DNA of 64,000 nucleotides from an uncultured Ruminiclostridium sp. (lineage in GTDB: Bacteria; Bacillota; Clostridia; Oscillospirales; Ruminococcaceae). Positions within the stretch are counted from its first letter, which is position 1. Each line of letters begins with the position of its first letter. This document shows positions 25,193 to 34,172 of this stretch, piece by piece. The notes under the pieces are model-generated. The model was given only the letters and a program-made list of their open reading frames with translations, did no database searches and was not told the origin of the DNA. The stretch is from the NCBI GenBank assembly GCA_947594425.1, contig CANQED010000001.1:248001-312000 (forward strand). Reading direction: 5' to 3'. A program made the translations under genes and the position numbers.

Positions 25193-25960
25193 TTGTTTAC
25201 TGAGATAGACGGACTTAATATTAACTATATCGATAAGGGCGAGGGCGACGGCATACTCCTGCTGCACGGCTGGGGGTCTAATATCACCCTGTTTGACGGC
25301 ATTATACGGCAGCTCTCCCCGCATATGCGGGTGACCGCTCCCGATATGCCGGGCTTTGGCGAGAGCGACGAGCCTAAAGAGCCGTGGCGGGTGGACGACT
25401 ATGTCGACTTTACCGAAAAATTCTGCCAAAAGCTCGGCATATCCCCGTCTATATTGCTCGGTCACAGCTTTGGCGGTCGGGTAATTATTAAGCTATGCAC
25501 AAAGCCCGAGCCTAAGCTGTCTCCCGATAAGCTTATACTCACCGACAGCGCGGGCATTATGCCGAAGAAAAGCCTCAAAAGCAAGCTCAGCACCAAAATG
25601 TACAAGGCGGGGCGCGCCGTTATGTCCGCCCCTCCTATGAAGGCGCTCTTTCCCGACGCGGTGGAAAATATGCGCAACAAGCGCGGCAGCGCGGACTATC
25701 TCGCCGCCTCGCCCGTTATGCGTCAGACGCTCGTCTACACGGTTAACGAGGACCTGACAGAGCTGCTAAAGAATATAAAGCAGTCCACCCTGCTCATCTG
25801 GGGCGAACGCGACGACGCCACGCCGCTAAGTGACGGGCAGACTATGGAAAAGCTTATACCCGACGGCGGGCTTGCGGTGATAAAGGGCGCGGGGCATTAT
25901 TCCTTTCTTGACGACCCGTACACCTATTCGCGAATACTCGCGTCATTTTTGAATATTTAA
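25193..25960 (+). CDS. Alpha/beta hydrolase
   Basis: 255 residues starting at TTG (25193) behind AAGGGAG. The catalytic triad is visible: nucleophile Ser92 in LLGHSFGGRV, Asp in LLIWGERDDATPLSDG and His in KGAGHYSFLDDP. The oxyanion block LLLHGWGSN and the APDMPGFGES motif fit esterases and hydrolases of small substrates. It is in the envelope cluster between the acylation pair and the Mur ligase. Substrate unknown. Confidence 0.92.
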   Translation: MFTEIDGLNINYIDKGEGDGILLLHGWGSNITLFDGIIRQLSPHMRVTAPDMPGFGESDEPKEPWRVDDYVDFTEKFCQKLGISPSILLGHSFGGRVIIKLCTKPEPKLSPDKLILTDSAGIMPKKSLKSKLSTKMYKAGRAVMSAPPMKALFPDAVENMRNKRGSADYLAASPVMRQTLVYTVNEDLTELLKNIKQSTLLIWGERDDATPLSDGQTMEKLIPDGGLAVIKGAGHYSFLDDPYTYSRILASFLNI

Positions 25961-25971
25961 AGGGGAAATAT

Positions 25972-27567
25972 ATGGTTTTGTTCTATATCGCGGCGATATG
26001 CTTTTATATCGCGCTGACGGCAAGCTGCGTGCTTAATTTTCACCATTATATGCATATGTTCCAACTAAATTCTTACCACGCGTCGGAGCAGTTCAAATGG
26101 ATAAAAGAAAATCTCCCGCATGTTATCTGTCGGCACATCTTCACGCTTATCTCGGCGGGGATAATAATATTCACCTTTTCGGGCAGTCCCGACCTTATGA
26201 GCATCAGCACCTTTTTCCTTTTGCTCAGCGCGGCTGTATTTATTATAGTCAATATCAACAGCCTTTTCTTCGGTCACAAAAAGATAAAGAAAAAGCTTGT
26301 CTACACCCCTCGCGTAATACGCATGGCGGTGACAAGCGGGATAATATATCTCGCCGCGCTGCTGATACCCTTAGCCTTTTGCGGGGTCGGCGCTGTGTCT
26401 TTGCTTATCGCCTGCGGTATGCAGATATTGTCGGCGTTTATCGTTATGCTCGCAAATCTGATAAACACCCCGATAGAGCATGGGATAAACCGTCATTATA
26501 TAAACGACGCAAAGGCGATAATAGACGGCTTGCCCGACCTAACTGTAGTCGGTCTTACAGGCAGCTACGGCAAGACGAGCACCAAATTCTTCCTCGAAAA
26601 GCTGCTCAGCGCGGGCTATAACGTGCTTATGACCCCCGAGAGCTATAACACCACCATGGGAGTGGTAAAGACAATACGCGGCTCTTTAAACGCCACCCAC
26701 GAGATATTTCTTTGCGAGATGGGCGCAAAGAATGTCGGCGAGATAAAAGAAATATGCGATATAGTTAAGCCCAAATACGGCATAATTACCTCGATAGGTC
26801 CTCAGCACCTCGAAACCTTTAAGTCGATAGACAATATAATCAAGACCAAGTTCGAGCTTGCCGACAGCCTGCCTAAGGACGGCATTGCGTTTTTGAACAC
26901 CGATAATGAATACATCCGCGCCCACGGCTATGCGGGCAATACCGTCACCTATGGGCTTAACGGCGGGGATTATTATGCGGACAATATCATGGTAAACGAA
27001 AAAGGCACGCACTTTACCCTCCACCACGGCGAGGAGAGCCACGACTTTTCCACTAAGCTCATCGGAGCGCACAATGTGCAGAACATAGTCGGCGCTATAG
27101 CCACGGCAAACACCCTCGGCATTCCGCTCGAAAAGCTCGTTATGCCCGTGCGCAGGCTCGAGAGCGTCCCGCACCGCCTGCAAGTCATCTCGCGCGGCGC
27201 GGATATAGTGATAGACGACGCGTTCAATTCCAACCCCTCGGGGGCAAAGGCCGCGCTCGACACCCTCGCGGTATTCGACGGGTACAAGGTGCTCATATCC
27301 CCCGGCATGGTAGAGCTCGGCGAGAAAGAATACGAGCTTAATAAGGCGTTCGGCTCCGAGGCCGCCGCCGTCTGCGATTATGTGATAGCCGTCGGCGAAA
27401 AGCAGGCAGTCCCGATAAGAGAGGGGCTTATCTCTGCGGGATACCCCGAGGAGAAAATATTCACCGCTAAGACGCTCGACATAGCGTTAAGGCATTGCGA
27501 CGGATTAAAAACGGGCGGGAAAAAGAAGGTCATTTTGCTTGAAAACGACCTGCCCGATAATTATTGA
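25972..27567 (+). CDS. Membrane-anchored MurF-like Mur ligase
   Basis: 531 residues. The first 175 contain four or five hydrophobic helices (FYIAAICFYIALTASCVL, ICRHIFTLISAGIIIFTF, STFFLLLSAAVFIIVN, SGIIYLAALLIPLAFCGV, LIACGMQILSAFIVML). The remainder is a Mur ligase: ATP loop GLTGSYGKTSTKFF, MGAKNVGEIKEICDIVKPKYGIITSIGPQHLETF, NTDNEY, and VIDDAFNSNPSGAKAALDTL. MurF adds D-Ala-D-Ala to the cell-wall precursor, and ddl lies immediately downstream, supporting that role. Membrane-fused MurF variants occur in clostridia. Final substrate assignment rests on context. Confidence 0.85.
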   Translation: MVLFYIAAICFYIALTASCVLNFHHYMHMFQLNSYHASEQFKWIKENLPHVICRHIFTLISAGIIIFTFSGSPDLMSISTFFLLLSAAVFIIVNINSLFFGHKKIKKKLVYTPRVIRMAVTSGIIYLAALLIPLAFCGVGAVSLLIACGMQILSAFIVMLANLINTPIEHGINRHYINDAKAIIDGLPDLTVVGLTGSYGKTSTKFFLEKLLSAGYNVLMTPESYNTTMGVVKTIRGSLNATHEIFLCEMGAKNVGEIKEICDIVKPKYGIITSIGPQHLETFKSIDNIIKTKFELADSLPKDGIAFLNTDNEYIRAHGYAGNTVTYGLNGGDYYADNIMVNEKGTHFTLHHGEESHDFSTKLIGAHNVQNIVGAIATANTLGIPLEKLVMPVRRLESVPHRLQVISRGADIVIDDAFNSNPSGAKAALDTLAVFDGYKVLISPGMVELGEKEYELNKAFGSEAAAVCDYVIAVGEKQAVPIREGLISAGYPEEKIFTAKTLDIALRHCDGLKTGGKKKVILLENDLPDNY

Positions 27568-27583
27568 TAAAGGAGATATTGTT

Positions 27584-28774
27584 ATGAAAATAAAGGTGGG
27601 GGTAATTTTCGGCGGAAAGAGCGTCGAGCACGAGGTGTCGATAATCTCCGCGCTTCAAGCGTGCAACGCGCTTAATAAAGAAAAATACGACGTTATCCCG
27701 ATATATATGACCAAGTCCTCCGAGATGTACGTCGGCGAGAATATCGGCAAGATAGAAAGCTATTCCGATATCAAGTCGCTTTTAAAGAGCAGTCAGCGCG
27801 TCATCTTCGTGCCAAACTCCGGCAAGACCGAGCTGTACTGTTTCCCTCCTAAAAAGCTCGGCAACAATCTTTACGGAAATATAGACGTTGTCCTGCCCGT
27901 CGTACACGGCACCAACGTCGAGGACGGCACTCTTCAAGGCTACTTGCAGACGATAGGCGTGCCGTATGCCTTTTGCGATGTGGCGTCGTCCGCCGTCGGT
28001 ATGGATAAGTACCTTATGAAGTGCGTATTCAAGGATAACGGCATACCCGTGCTCGACTGCGTGACGGTGCATTCTTCCCGCTATTCGCTTAACAGCGACG
28101 AGGTTATGGACGAGATAGAGCAAAAGATAGGCTACCCCGTTATAATTAAGCCTATCAACCTCGGCTCAAGCATAGGCATACAGATAGCGCACGACCGCGA
28201 GCAGCTCGACGAGGCGCTCAGCGGTGCGTTTAGCTATTCCGACCGCATACTCGCCGAGCACGCGCTTACTCACCTCACCGAGATAAACTGCTCGGTCGTC
28301 GGCGACCAAAGCGAGGCGGAGGCGTCCGAGTGCGAACAGCCCATTTCCGAGGGTGAGCTTCTCGACTTTAAGGACAAATACATAAACGACGCAAAGGGCT
28401 CTAAGCAAAGCGGTATGGCGAGCCTAAAGCGCAAGATCCCCGCCGACATATCCCCCGAGCGCCGCGAGGAGATACGCACCCTCGCCGTAAAGGCATTCAA
28501 GGCGCTCGGCTGCAACGGCATTGCCCGCATAGATTTTATGATAGACAACGACACCGACAAGGTATACCTCACCGAGATTAATACCATCCCCGGCTCGCTC
28601 TCCTTTTATCTGTGGGAGCCTGTCGGCGTAAAATATCCCAAGCTGCTCGACAAGATAATCTACTACGCGCTTAAGCGCGAGCGCGAGAAAAAGTCGCTCA
28701 CGTTCAGCTTTGACAGCAATATCTTAGAGGGCTTTAAGGGCGGCAAATTCGGCGGCAAGGGCGGAAAGCTCTGA
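27584..28774 (+). CDS. ddl: D-alanine--D-alanine ligase
   Basis: 396 residues from the ATG at 27584 (AAGGAG upstream). ATP-grasp enzyme joining two D-alanines. Motifs: VIFGGKSVEHEVSIISA, VVHGTNVEDGTLQGYLQ, AVGMDKYLMK, YPVIIKPINLGSSIGI, and YLTEINTIPGSLSFYLWEP with the metal-binding EIN. DFKDKYI keeps a Tyr in the region that distinguishes Ddl from VanA-type ligases, but specificity for D-Ala over D-Ser was not tested. It directly follows the MurF-like gene. The Gly/Lys-rich tail GGKFGGKGGKL is unusual. Confidence 0.92.
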   Translation: MKIKVGVIFGGKSVEHEVSIISALQACNALNKEKYDVIPIYMTKSSEMYVGENIGKIESYSDIKSLLKSSQRVIFVPNSGKTELYCFPPKKLGNNLYGNIDVVLPVVHGTNVEDGTLQGYLQTIGVPYAFCDVASSAVGMDKYLMKCVFKDNGIPVLDCVTVHSSRYSLNSDEVMDEIEQKIGYPVIIKPINLGSSIGIQIAHDREQLDEALSGAFSYSDRILAEHALTHLTEINCSVVGDQSEAEASECEQPISEGELLDFKDKYINDAKGSKQSGMASLKRKIPADISPERREEIRTLAVKAFKALGCNGIARIDFMIDNDTDKVYLTEINTIPGSLSFYLWEPVGVKYPKLLDKIIYYALKREREKKSLTFSFDSNILEGFKGGKFGGKGGKL

Positions 28775-28790
28775 TAAGAAAGGCGGAAGT

Positions 28791-29006
28791 ATGAAAACAA
28801 AGGCATATATAATCGACCTTAAATACGGCATTTGGGAAAATCAGCTTTGGCTGAAAGCCGAAAATTCCCCCGAATATGAAGAATTATGGGAGCGTGCAAA
28901 GTCCGAGCTCGGCACTGTCGCCGAAAAGTGCCGCAACAGCGGAGAATTTTTCGCTAAAGCGATAGAGCATTTTCGCTCCTACGGCTTTATCAGGATACAA
29001 AAGTGA
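28791..29006 (+). CDS. Small conserved-looking protein, unknown function
   Basis: 71 residues, charged and mainly helical: MKTKAYIIDLKYGIWENQLW, then ENSPEYEELWERAKSELGTVAEKCRNSGEFFAKAIEHFRSYGF. No motif recognised. GGCGGAAG precedes the ATG, and its stop overlaps the GTG start of the pseudouridine synthase gene by 4 nt, so the two are translated together. Confidence 0.75.
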   Translation: MKTKAYIIDLKYGIWENQLWLKAENSPEYEELWERAKSELGTVAEKCRNSGEFFAKAIEHFRSYGFIRIQK

Positions 29007-29974
29007 CCGAAATAACCGTCACCGAAAACGACGGCGGACAGCGGCTCGACAGGTTTTTGGCAAAATGCTTTCCCCTGCTGACTATAGGCCGACAGCAAAA
29101 GCTCTACCGCAAAAACTGTATAAAGCTTAACGGCAAGAAGCGCCCCCTCGACACCCGTATTGAAGCAGGCAATGTGATAAGGCTGTACGTGTCGGACGAC
29201 CTGCTTTCCTCCCGCAAAAATACCCCGCCGACAGATATAAGCGGCGAGGTAGACGTTATTTACGAGGACGAGAACATTATCCTTGTCAACAAGCCCGCGG
29301 GGCTGGTAGTCCACGAGGACGCGGACAACACCGCCGACACGCTGATAAACCGCATAATAAGCTATCTTTACGCTAAGGGCGAATACGACCCCGACAAGGA
29401 GCACAGCTTCACCCCCGCCCTATGCAACCGCATAGACCGCAACACCTGCGGCATAGTCATAGCGGCTAAGAATGCCGAGGCACTCCGCATTTTAAGCGAA
29501 AAGCTCCGCCTGCGCGAGATAAAAAAGCAATATCTCTGCCTTGCCCACGGCAAATTTGATAAGCCACACGATATTCTGACCGCATACCTCGAAAAGGACT
29601 CGGACAGCAACACCGTCAAAATTTACGACCGTAAGACCCCGACAAATCTCACGATAAAGACGGGCTATACCGTCCTCGGCTTTGACGGGGAAAATTCGCT
29701 GGTCGAGGTGGAATTGCTCACAGGCCGCACCCACCAGATACGCGCGCATATGGCGTACATCGGGCACCCGCTGATAGGCGACGGCAAATACGGCAGCAAT
29801 AAGCTGAATAAAAAATACGGCTATAAATATCAGGCGCTGTGCAGCTATAAGCTGACATTCGACTTTTCCACCGACGCGGGGCGGCTTAATTATTTAAATA
29901 AAAAGACCTTTACCGCACCAAAGCCCGAGTTTGCGGAGAAATTCGGGAGGAAAAAAACTATCCACGGCACATAA
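29003..29974 (+). CDS. RluA-family pseudouridine synthase
   Basis: 323 residues starting at GTG (29003). An N-terminal S4 RNA-binding domain (GQRLDRFLAKCFPLLTIGRQQKLYRKNCIKLNGKK) precedes the RluA catalytic domain with VIYEDENIILVNKPAGLVVHED, the catalytic Asp in NRIDRNTCGIVI (the usual HRLDxxTSG is changed) and LLTGRTHQIRAHMAYIGHPLIGD. It converts uridines of ribosomal RNA to pseudouridine; the exact site cannot be told. It ends the cluster and a strong terminator follows. Confidence 0.92.
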   Translation: MTEITVTENDGGQRLDRFLAKCFPLLTIGRQQKLYRKNCIKLNGKKRPLDTRIEAGNVIRLYVSDDLLSSRKNTPPTDISGEVDVIYEDENIILVNKPAGLVVHEDADNTADTLINRIISYLYAKGEYDPDKEHSFTPALCNRIDRNTCGIVIAAKNAEALRILSEKLRLREIKKQYLCLAHGKFDKPHDILTAYLEKDSDSNTVKIYDRKTPTNLTIKTGYTVLGFDGENSLVEVELLTGRTHQIRAHMAYIGHPLIGDGKYGSNKLNKKYGYKYQALCSYKLTFDFSTDAGRLNYLNKKTFTAPKPEFAEKFGRKKTIHGT

Positions 29975-30003
29975 TTGTATTAAGTGCCTATGTCAACAAG
30001 AAA

Positions 30004-30053
30004 ACAAAAGAGCCTTTCAATTGGGTTTTAAACCCTTTTGAAAAGCTCTTTAC
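30004..30053. terminator. Long two-way terminator hairpin
   Basis: AAAGAGC (30007-30013) pairs with GCTCTTT (30045-30051), with inner stems TTTCAA/TTGAAA and GGGTTT/AAACCC. It separates the rluA-type gene from the convergent lipoprotein gene. Confidence 0.85.
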
Positions 30054-30079
30054 TACTATTTATCTATTTTATATACACT

Positions 30080-31423
30080 TTAAGAAAGATACTGACTAAG
30101 GTCTTTATGTTTCCATTCGATGAATCCGTCTTTTTCTAAAGTACCGTCATCATTCAACGTATCAGCAAAACTTACACCAAAACTCTTATCCTCTTTGCTA
30201 TATCCAAATCTTCCTTCAAAACCTAAACCTTGTCCAATACCAAGCGTAAAGCCTGTAATGTCACCATCAGCATCTGCGTATATAGGCAAATTACCTTTTA
30301 ACATACCAGTTTCTAAAACTTCTCCGCCCTCGATATATACCCAATCATTTATATTTTCGTCAAAATCTATTTTTATTTCCGAAATAAGCGATGGAATTTC
30401 CTCGTTATAAGAAAAGTTTACCACTTTACAGAACTGATGACCCTTGCTGTGTTCATACATGTGTTCCCACTCGAAACCGAGTTGTTCGAGTACCATTCCG
30501 AGGGCTTTAGTCGCGCCTGCACAGGAGGCTTCTTTGCCGATAAATACGCCCCATGCGCTCCAGTTTACGACCTTAGTATCGTCATAGCTGCACTTGTCGT
30601 AATACTCAGCTACTTTGTCGGTTGCAAAGGCTATCTGCTTAAGACTCTTTTCTTTTCCAACTTCCGCGCGTACTTCGTCAGCTATCTTCTTTGCTACCTT
30701 GAGCGCCGCGTTGTAATGCTCCTCGGTTTCGCCCTCACGCCAGCTATTAGGCTTTGCGGTCGTGCTTGTACTCGGCTTAGTTGTACTCGGTTTCTCAGTA
30801 GTTGACGGCGTAGTCGTACTCGGCTTAGCAGTCGTGGACGGTTTGCTTGTATTCGGCTTCGTGGTCTGAACAACTACCTTGTCCTTACAAAGGTAATCCG
30901 CGTGTATAAAGCTGCCGTCCGACAGTTTGTAATAGCCCGTATTAGTCACCGCCGTCACGCTTACAGCGTCGTTAAGGTTATACTGCTTCACCGTAGGTGC
31001 TCCGAGTACCGCCTTGCTACGGCTGTATATACCCGCCACTTGAACATACATAGTACCCGACGCGGTGCTCTCAGTCCATTCGGGAGCGGGAGCGGTAGTG
31101 CTTGCGGGAGCTGTGTTAACAGGAGCAGGCTTGGTCGTGCTTGCCGCCGCCGTGGTCGCGGGAGCGGCTGTTGACGGTGCTGCGCTCGTCGGGGCGGTGG
31201 TCTTTTCCGTCTGTGTTTCAGCCTTAGTGCTGCTCGGGGTAGTAGTTTCCTTTGCCGAGGTCGTCTGCGGCTGTGCGGGCGTAGTCTGCGAGGTGGTAGT
31301 GATCGTAGTTTCGCTCGGCTCGGGGTTAGTCTGCGCCGTGTTCGCCGTGCAGGACGTAAGAACGCCTACCGATATTATCGCCGCGAGGGCAGCTGCGAGG
31401 GTCTTTATGTTAGTAGTTTTCAT
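30080..31423 (-). CDS. Lipoprotein with SH3-like and transglutaminase-like domains
   Basis: 447 residues. A signal peptide ends in the lipobox VLTSC (Cys about residue 25). A Thr/Pro/Ala linker follows (to about 115), then a SH3-like domain (TMYVQVAGIYSRSKAVLGAPTVKQYNLNDAVSVTAVTNTGYYKLSDGSFIHADYL), a second Thr/Ser linker of TTKPSTTAKPST type, and a C-terminal domain with catalytic-looking Cys in EASCAGATKALGMVLEQLGFE and His in KGHQFCKVVNF, as in transglutaminase-like folds. The last 350 nt are visibly more AT-rich than the rest. Surface protein; substrate unknown. Confidence 0.8.
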   Translation of the reverse strand: MKTTNIKTLAAALAAIISVGVLTSCTANTAQTNPEPSETTITTTSQTTPAQPQTTSAKETTTPSSTKAETQTEKTTAPTSAAPSTAAPATTAAASTTKPAPVNTAPASTTAPAPEWTESTASGTMYVQVAGIYSRSKAVLGAPTVKQYNLNDAVSVTAVTNTGYYKLSDGSFIHADYLCKDKVVVQTTKPNTSKPSTTAKPSTTTPSTTEKPSTTKPSTSTTAKPNSWREGETEEHYNAALKVAKKIADEVRAEVGKEKSLKQIAFATDKVAEYYDKCSYDDTKVVNWSAWGVFIGKEASCAGATKALGMVLEQLGFEWEHMYEHSKGHQFCKVVNFSYNEEIPSLISEIKIDFDENINDWVYIEGGEVLETGMLKGNLPIYADADGDITGFTLGIGQGLGFEGRFGYSKEDKSFGVSFADTLNDDGTLEKDGFIEWKHKDLSQYLS

Positions 31424-31541
31424 TGTATTCTCCTTTCGAGATAATTATAACTCGTCAGGCATCCCATAAAAAGGACTGCTGCTATAATTGTAGCATATTT
31501 TTCTTGATTTTGCAAGCGTCCGCAAAAGCGATATGCGGACG

Positions 31542-32453
31542 TTATTTGCTATCCGTCCCTTTCTTCCCCTTATCGGTATTAGCCGAAAAGACGTCCGCCA
31601 CCTCGCTTATGGATATATACGCACTCTTGTCCATTTCGCGGACAAGCTCCTTTAGCCTCGGCACCTGAAATCGGTTGACGATAAAATATATCATCGTCTT
31701 TTTAGCGTTTGAATACCCGCCGACCGCCTCTATCCGCGTCATTCCCGACTCAAATTCTTCACTTAGTGCGGCGCATATCTCGTCGGGCTTCTCGGTGACT
31801 ATCATAGCGCTTTTCGCGCGGTCGATACCCTCGACGATAAAGTCGACGGTCTTAAGGGCCGCGCCGTACGCTACTATTGAATACAGCGGCAATATCCAGC
31901 TTTCTATCACAATTCCGCATATGATATAAAGAATTACATTATATGCCATAACAAACGTGCCCACCGTTATCCCTATCCTTTTCGCGAAGATAACCGCTAT
32001 GACCTCTATGCCGTCCATCGCCCCGCCAAAGCGTATCGCAAGCCCGCTGCCTACACCCGATACCACCCCGCCGAAAAGCGCGCACAGCAGCAAGTCGTTT
32101 CCCGCGAGCGGCGAAGCGAACGACACGTCTATCGGCAGCACGTCGTTTATCAGCCAAGCCGTCACCGAGTAGATAAGCACGGCATATATCGCGTAAAAGG
32201 TAAACAGTCCGCCCTGCCGCTTGTACCCGTATATAAACAGCGGGATATTCAGCAGCAGCAAGAACACCGACAGGCTTAAAAATTCGGGGGTGACCTGCGA
32301 GAGCAGCATTGCCGTACCGGATATGCCGCTGTCGTAGAGCTTTACCGGCGCGAGAAAGCACACCACGCCGAACGAGTTTATTATCCCCGCCACGGTGAGC
32401 ATAATTATATTTAGTGGTTTTATTTTCTTTAAAAAAGAGCCGCGTTCGTTCAA
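31542..32453 (-). CDS. YitT-family membrane protein
   Basis: 303 residues starting at TTG (32453) behind AGAGGT. Five or six membrane segments with the family block FGVVCFLAPVKLYDSGISGTAMLL and GSGLAIRFGGAMDGIEVIAVI, then a C-terminal DUF2179 domain (AKSAMIVTEKPDEICAALSEEFESGMTRIEAVGGYSNAKKTMIYFIVNRFQVPRLKELV). The family is widespread in Firmicutes; transport is suspected but not established. It stands alone between unrelated genes. Confidence 0.9.
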   Translation of the reverse strand: MNERGSFLKKIKPLNIIMLTVAGIINSFGVVCFLAPVKLYDSGISGTAMLLSQVTPEFLSLSVFLLLLNIPLFIYGYKRQGGLFTFYAIYAVLIYSVTAWLINDVLPIDVSFASPLAGNDLLLCALFGGVVSGVGSGLAIRFGGAMDGIEVIAVIFAKRIGITVGTFVMAYNVILYIICGIVIESWILPLYSIVAYGAALKTVDFIVEGIDRAKSAMIVTEKPDEICAALSEEFESGMTRIEAVGGYSNAKKTMIYFIVNRFQVPRLKELVREMDKSAYISISEVADVFSANTDKGKKGTDSK

Positions 32454-32519
32454 TTCATTTTACCTCTGTAAACAAATCAAGGGACGGTCATTCGCCCCTC
32501 GATATATATTTATTGTATG

Positions 32520-33941
32520 TCAGCTTCTTGGCGTAAATGCCTTTCCTGCTCTGTACTGTGGTATTCCTATCACACAAAAGCCCACGCCCGCGAATAGGTA
32601 GCTTATCACAAGGTCTTTTATAAACGACGCCATCATATTAGCCGCGTCGGGAGCGATCGCCGCCGCAAGCTCGTCTATTTGCGACATAAAGCCGAAAAAT
32701 CCGAAGAACAGCGACCCAAAGTCCTCATACCCTATGGCGGCGGCTACCTCCATAGCGTCGCTGTCGTTTACTACGCTCAGCACCTGCACAAATATGTTGC
32801 ATCCGAGTACGGCAAACAGGATTATGATTATACAGCAGATTATTCCGTATACGTCAAATTTCTTTCCGAGCAGGCGATAACCCGTCACACAGCAAAATCC
32901 CATAGCAAGTCCGCCCCACCACGAGATAAACCCGAGCATACCGATAACTATCCATATAGCGCACGCTATCAGCGTAAACAGTATCGCGCCGACAAACCCC
33001 ATGATAGGATTTGACTTTATCGGCTCGTAATTGACGCTTGCCGTCGAATAATTGTTAGTGGCAAACTCGGGCGCGGAGCGAAAATCTCCCGGTATCGGGG
33101 TCGGTTGATAATCGGTCGCAACTACCGGCGCCGTCGGCTGTAGCGCGTCAAACTGCTCGGCGGTGGTGTACCCCGTGCTCTCCGGGGTATTTTCAAGGCT
33201 GACAGAACCCATGCGGTCGCTTGCGCCAAGCTCGCTTACGCTCATTGCGGGAGCGTCCGTTGCGGCTCCGACCTGCCCGACTTGCCCGACTTGAGCAACT
33301 TGCCCCACTTGTCCGACCTGCCCTACCATAACACCCTGCATTGGCTGAGCGTAAGGCTGCTGCGGCTGTGCATAAGCCTGCTGCGGCTGTGCGTAAGGCT
33401 GTTGCGGTTGTGTGTAAGCCTGTTGCTGAGGCTGGGTGTAAGCCTGCTGCGGCTGTGCGAAAGGCTGCTGCGCCTGCGTGGCTTGTGCCCCCTCTTTTTG
33501 TGCGCACATAGAGCATAACTGCGTGCCCGACGCGCCGCCTCCGTAAATCGACAGCCCTATGGACGAGCCGCACTTAGCGCACGCGTTGTTATAATAATTA
33601 AGCTGCATAAACTCGGTCAGCTCTTCTATAAAAGTATGTATCCGCTTTGCGCTTGCCTCTGCGTCATCGTCGGCGGTCAAAATAACGTCGGTGGTATAGC
33701 CTGACGTCCTGCTCGCCTTAACATAGTCATTGCCCGGGCGGTGTGAGTATTCGGTGACGAAATCGTCCACAGACGAATTAGCGAGCGCGCCCTTTCTCGC
33801 CCAGACCGTGACGATAAAGCACATTTTCTCCTCGATGGCGTTTACACGCACCCCATAACCGTTGTAGGTGCCGCTCGCCGAGCTGCCGCTTAGAGCAAAG
33901 CCCGTATCCCGCGAGAGCGCCGATAAAATATCTGACAGCAT
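32520..33941 (-). CDS. Zinc-ribbon membrane protein with Gln-rich repeats
   Basis: 473 residues from the ATG at 33939-33941 (AAAGGGGA upstream). The first 115 form a soluble domain (VRVNAIEEKMCFIVTVWARKG). A zinc ribbon follows (CAKCG ... CSMC, about 122-150). Residues about 155-235 are low complexity: eight or so YAQPQQ/YTQPQQ units, then a GQVGQVGQVAQV run. The C-terminal 180 residues hold four membrane helices. Function unknown; such proteins are often lumped as zinc-ribbon membrane proteins. It is divergent from the GH5 gene and has a consensus-like promoter (TTGACA 34007-34012, TAAAAT 33984-33989). Confidence 0.75.
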   Translation of the reverse strand: MLSDILSALSRDTGFALSGSSASGTYNGYGVRVNAIEEKMCFIVTVWARKGALANSSVDDFVTEYSHRPGNDYVKASRTSGYTTDVILTADDDAEASAKRIHTFIEELTEFMQLNYYNNACAKCGSSIGLSIYGGGASGTQLCSMCAQKEGAQATQAQQPFAQPQQAYTQPQQQAYTQPQQPYAQPQQAYAQPQQPYAQPMQGVMVGQVGQVGQVAQVGQVGQVGAATDAPAMSVSELGASDRMGSVSLENTPESTGYTTAEQFDALQPTAPVVATDYQPTPIPGDFRSAPEFATNNYSTASVNYEPIKSNPIMGFVGAILFTLIACAIWIVIGMLGFISWWGGLAMGFCCVTGYRLLGKKFDVYGIICCIIIILFAVLGCNIFVQVLSVVNDSDAMEVAAAIGYEDFGSLFFGFFGFMSQIDELAAAIAPDAANMMASFIKDLVISYLFAGVGFCVIGIPQYRAGKAFTPRS

Positions 33942-34074
33942 ATTTTTCCCCTTTCGTAAAGCAAATTTAATGCTCATATCAATATTTTACTATATTTAAA
34001 ACTCAATGTCAATAGATTAGGGCATAAGCTTAAGATAATTTTTTGATACTATTTTATTTTTTGGTGAAAATTTC

Positions 34075-34091
34075 AAGGCGCTGCGCCTTAT
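34075..34091. repeat. Dispersed palindromic repeat, copy 1
   Basis: AAGGCGCTGCGCCTTAT is the exact reverse complement of 40226-40242, and similarity continues loosely for about 25 nt (ATTTTC, ACCAAAAA). The two copies bracket the GH5/LRR block in opposite orientation. Confidence 0.6.
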
Positions 34092-34100
34092 GCCCCGCAA

Positions 34101-34129
34101 TTGACAAACATATAATTTTATGCTAAAAT
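34101..34129 (+). promoter_or_regulatory. Promoter of the secreted GH5 gene
   Basis: TTGACA (34101-34106), 17 bp, TAAAAT (34124-34129) with an upstream TG (extended -10). Confidence 0.8.
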
Positions 34130-34172
34130 TAAATTAAAATTATACGGTCACCTACGGAGAACGGAGGAATAT

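Noticed and set aside
27584..28774. Vancomycin-resistance ligase (VanA/VanG type)
   Set aside because: The DFKDKYI region keeps the Tyr of ordinary Ddl and no van regulators or VanX/VanH-like genes are near.
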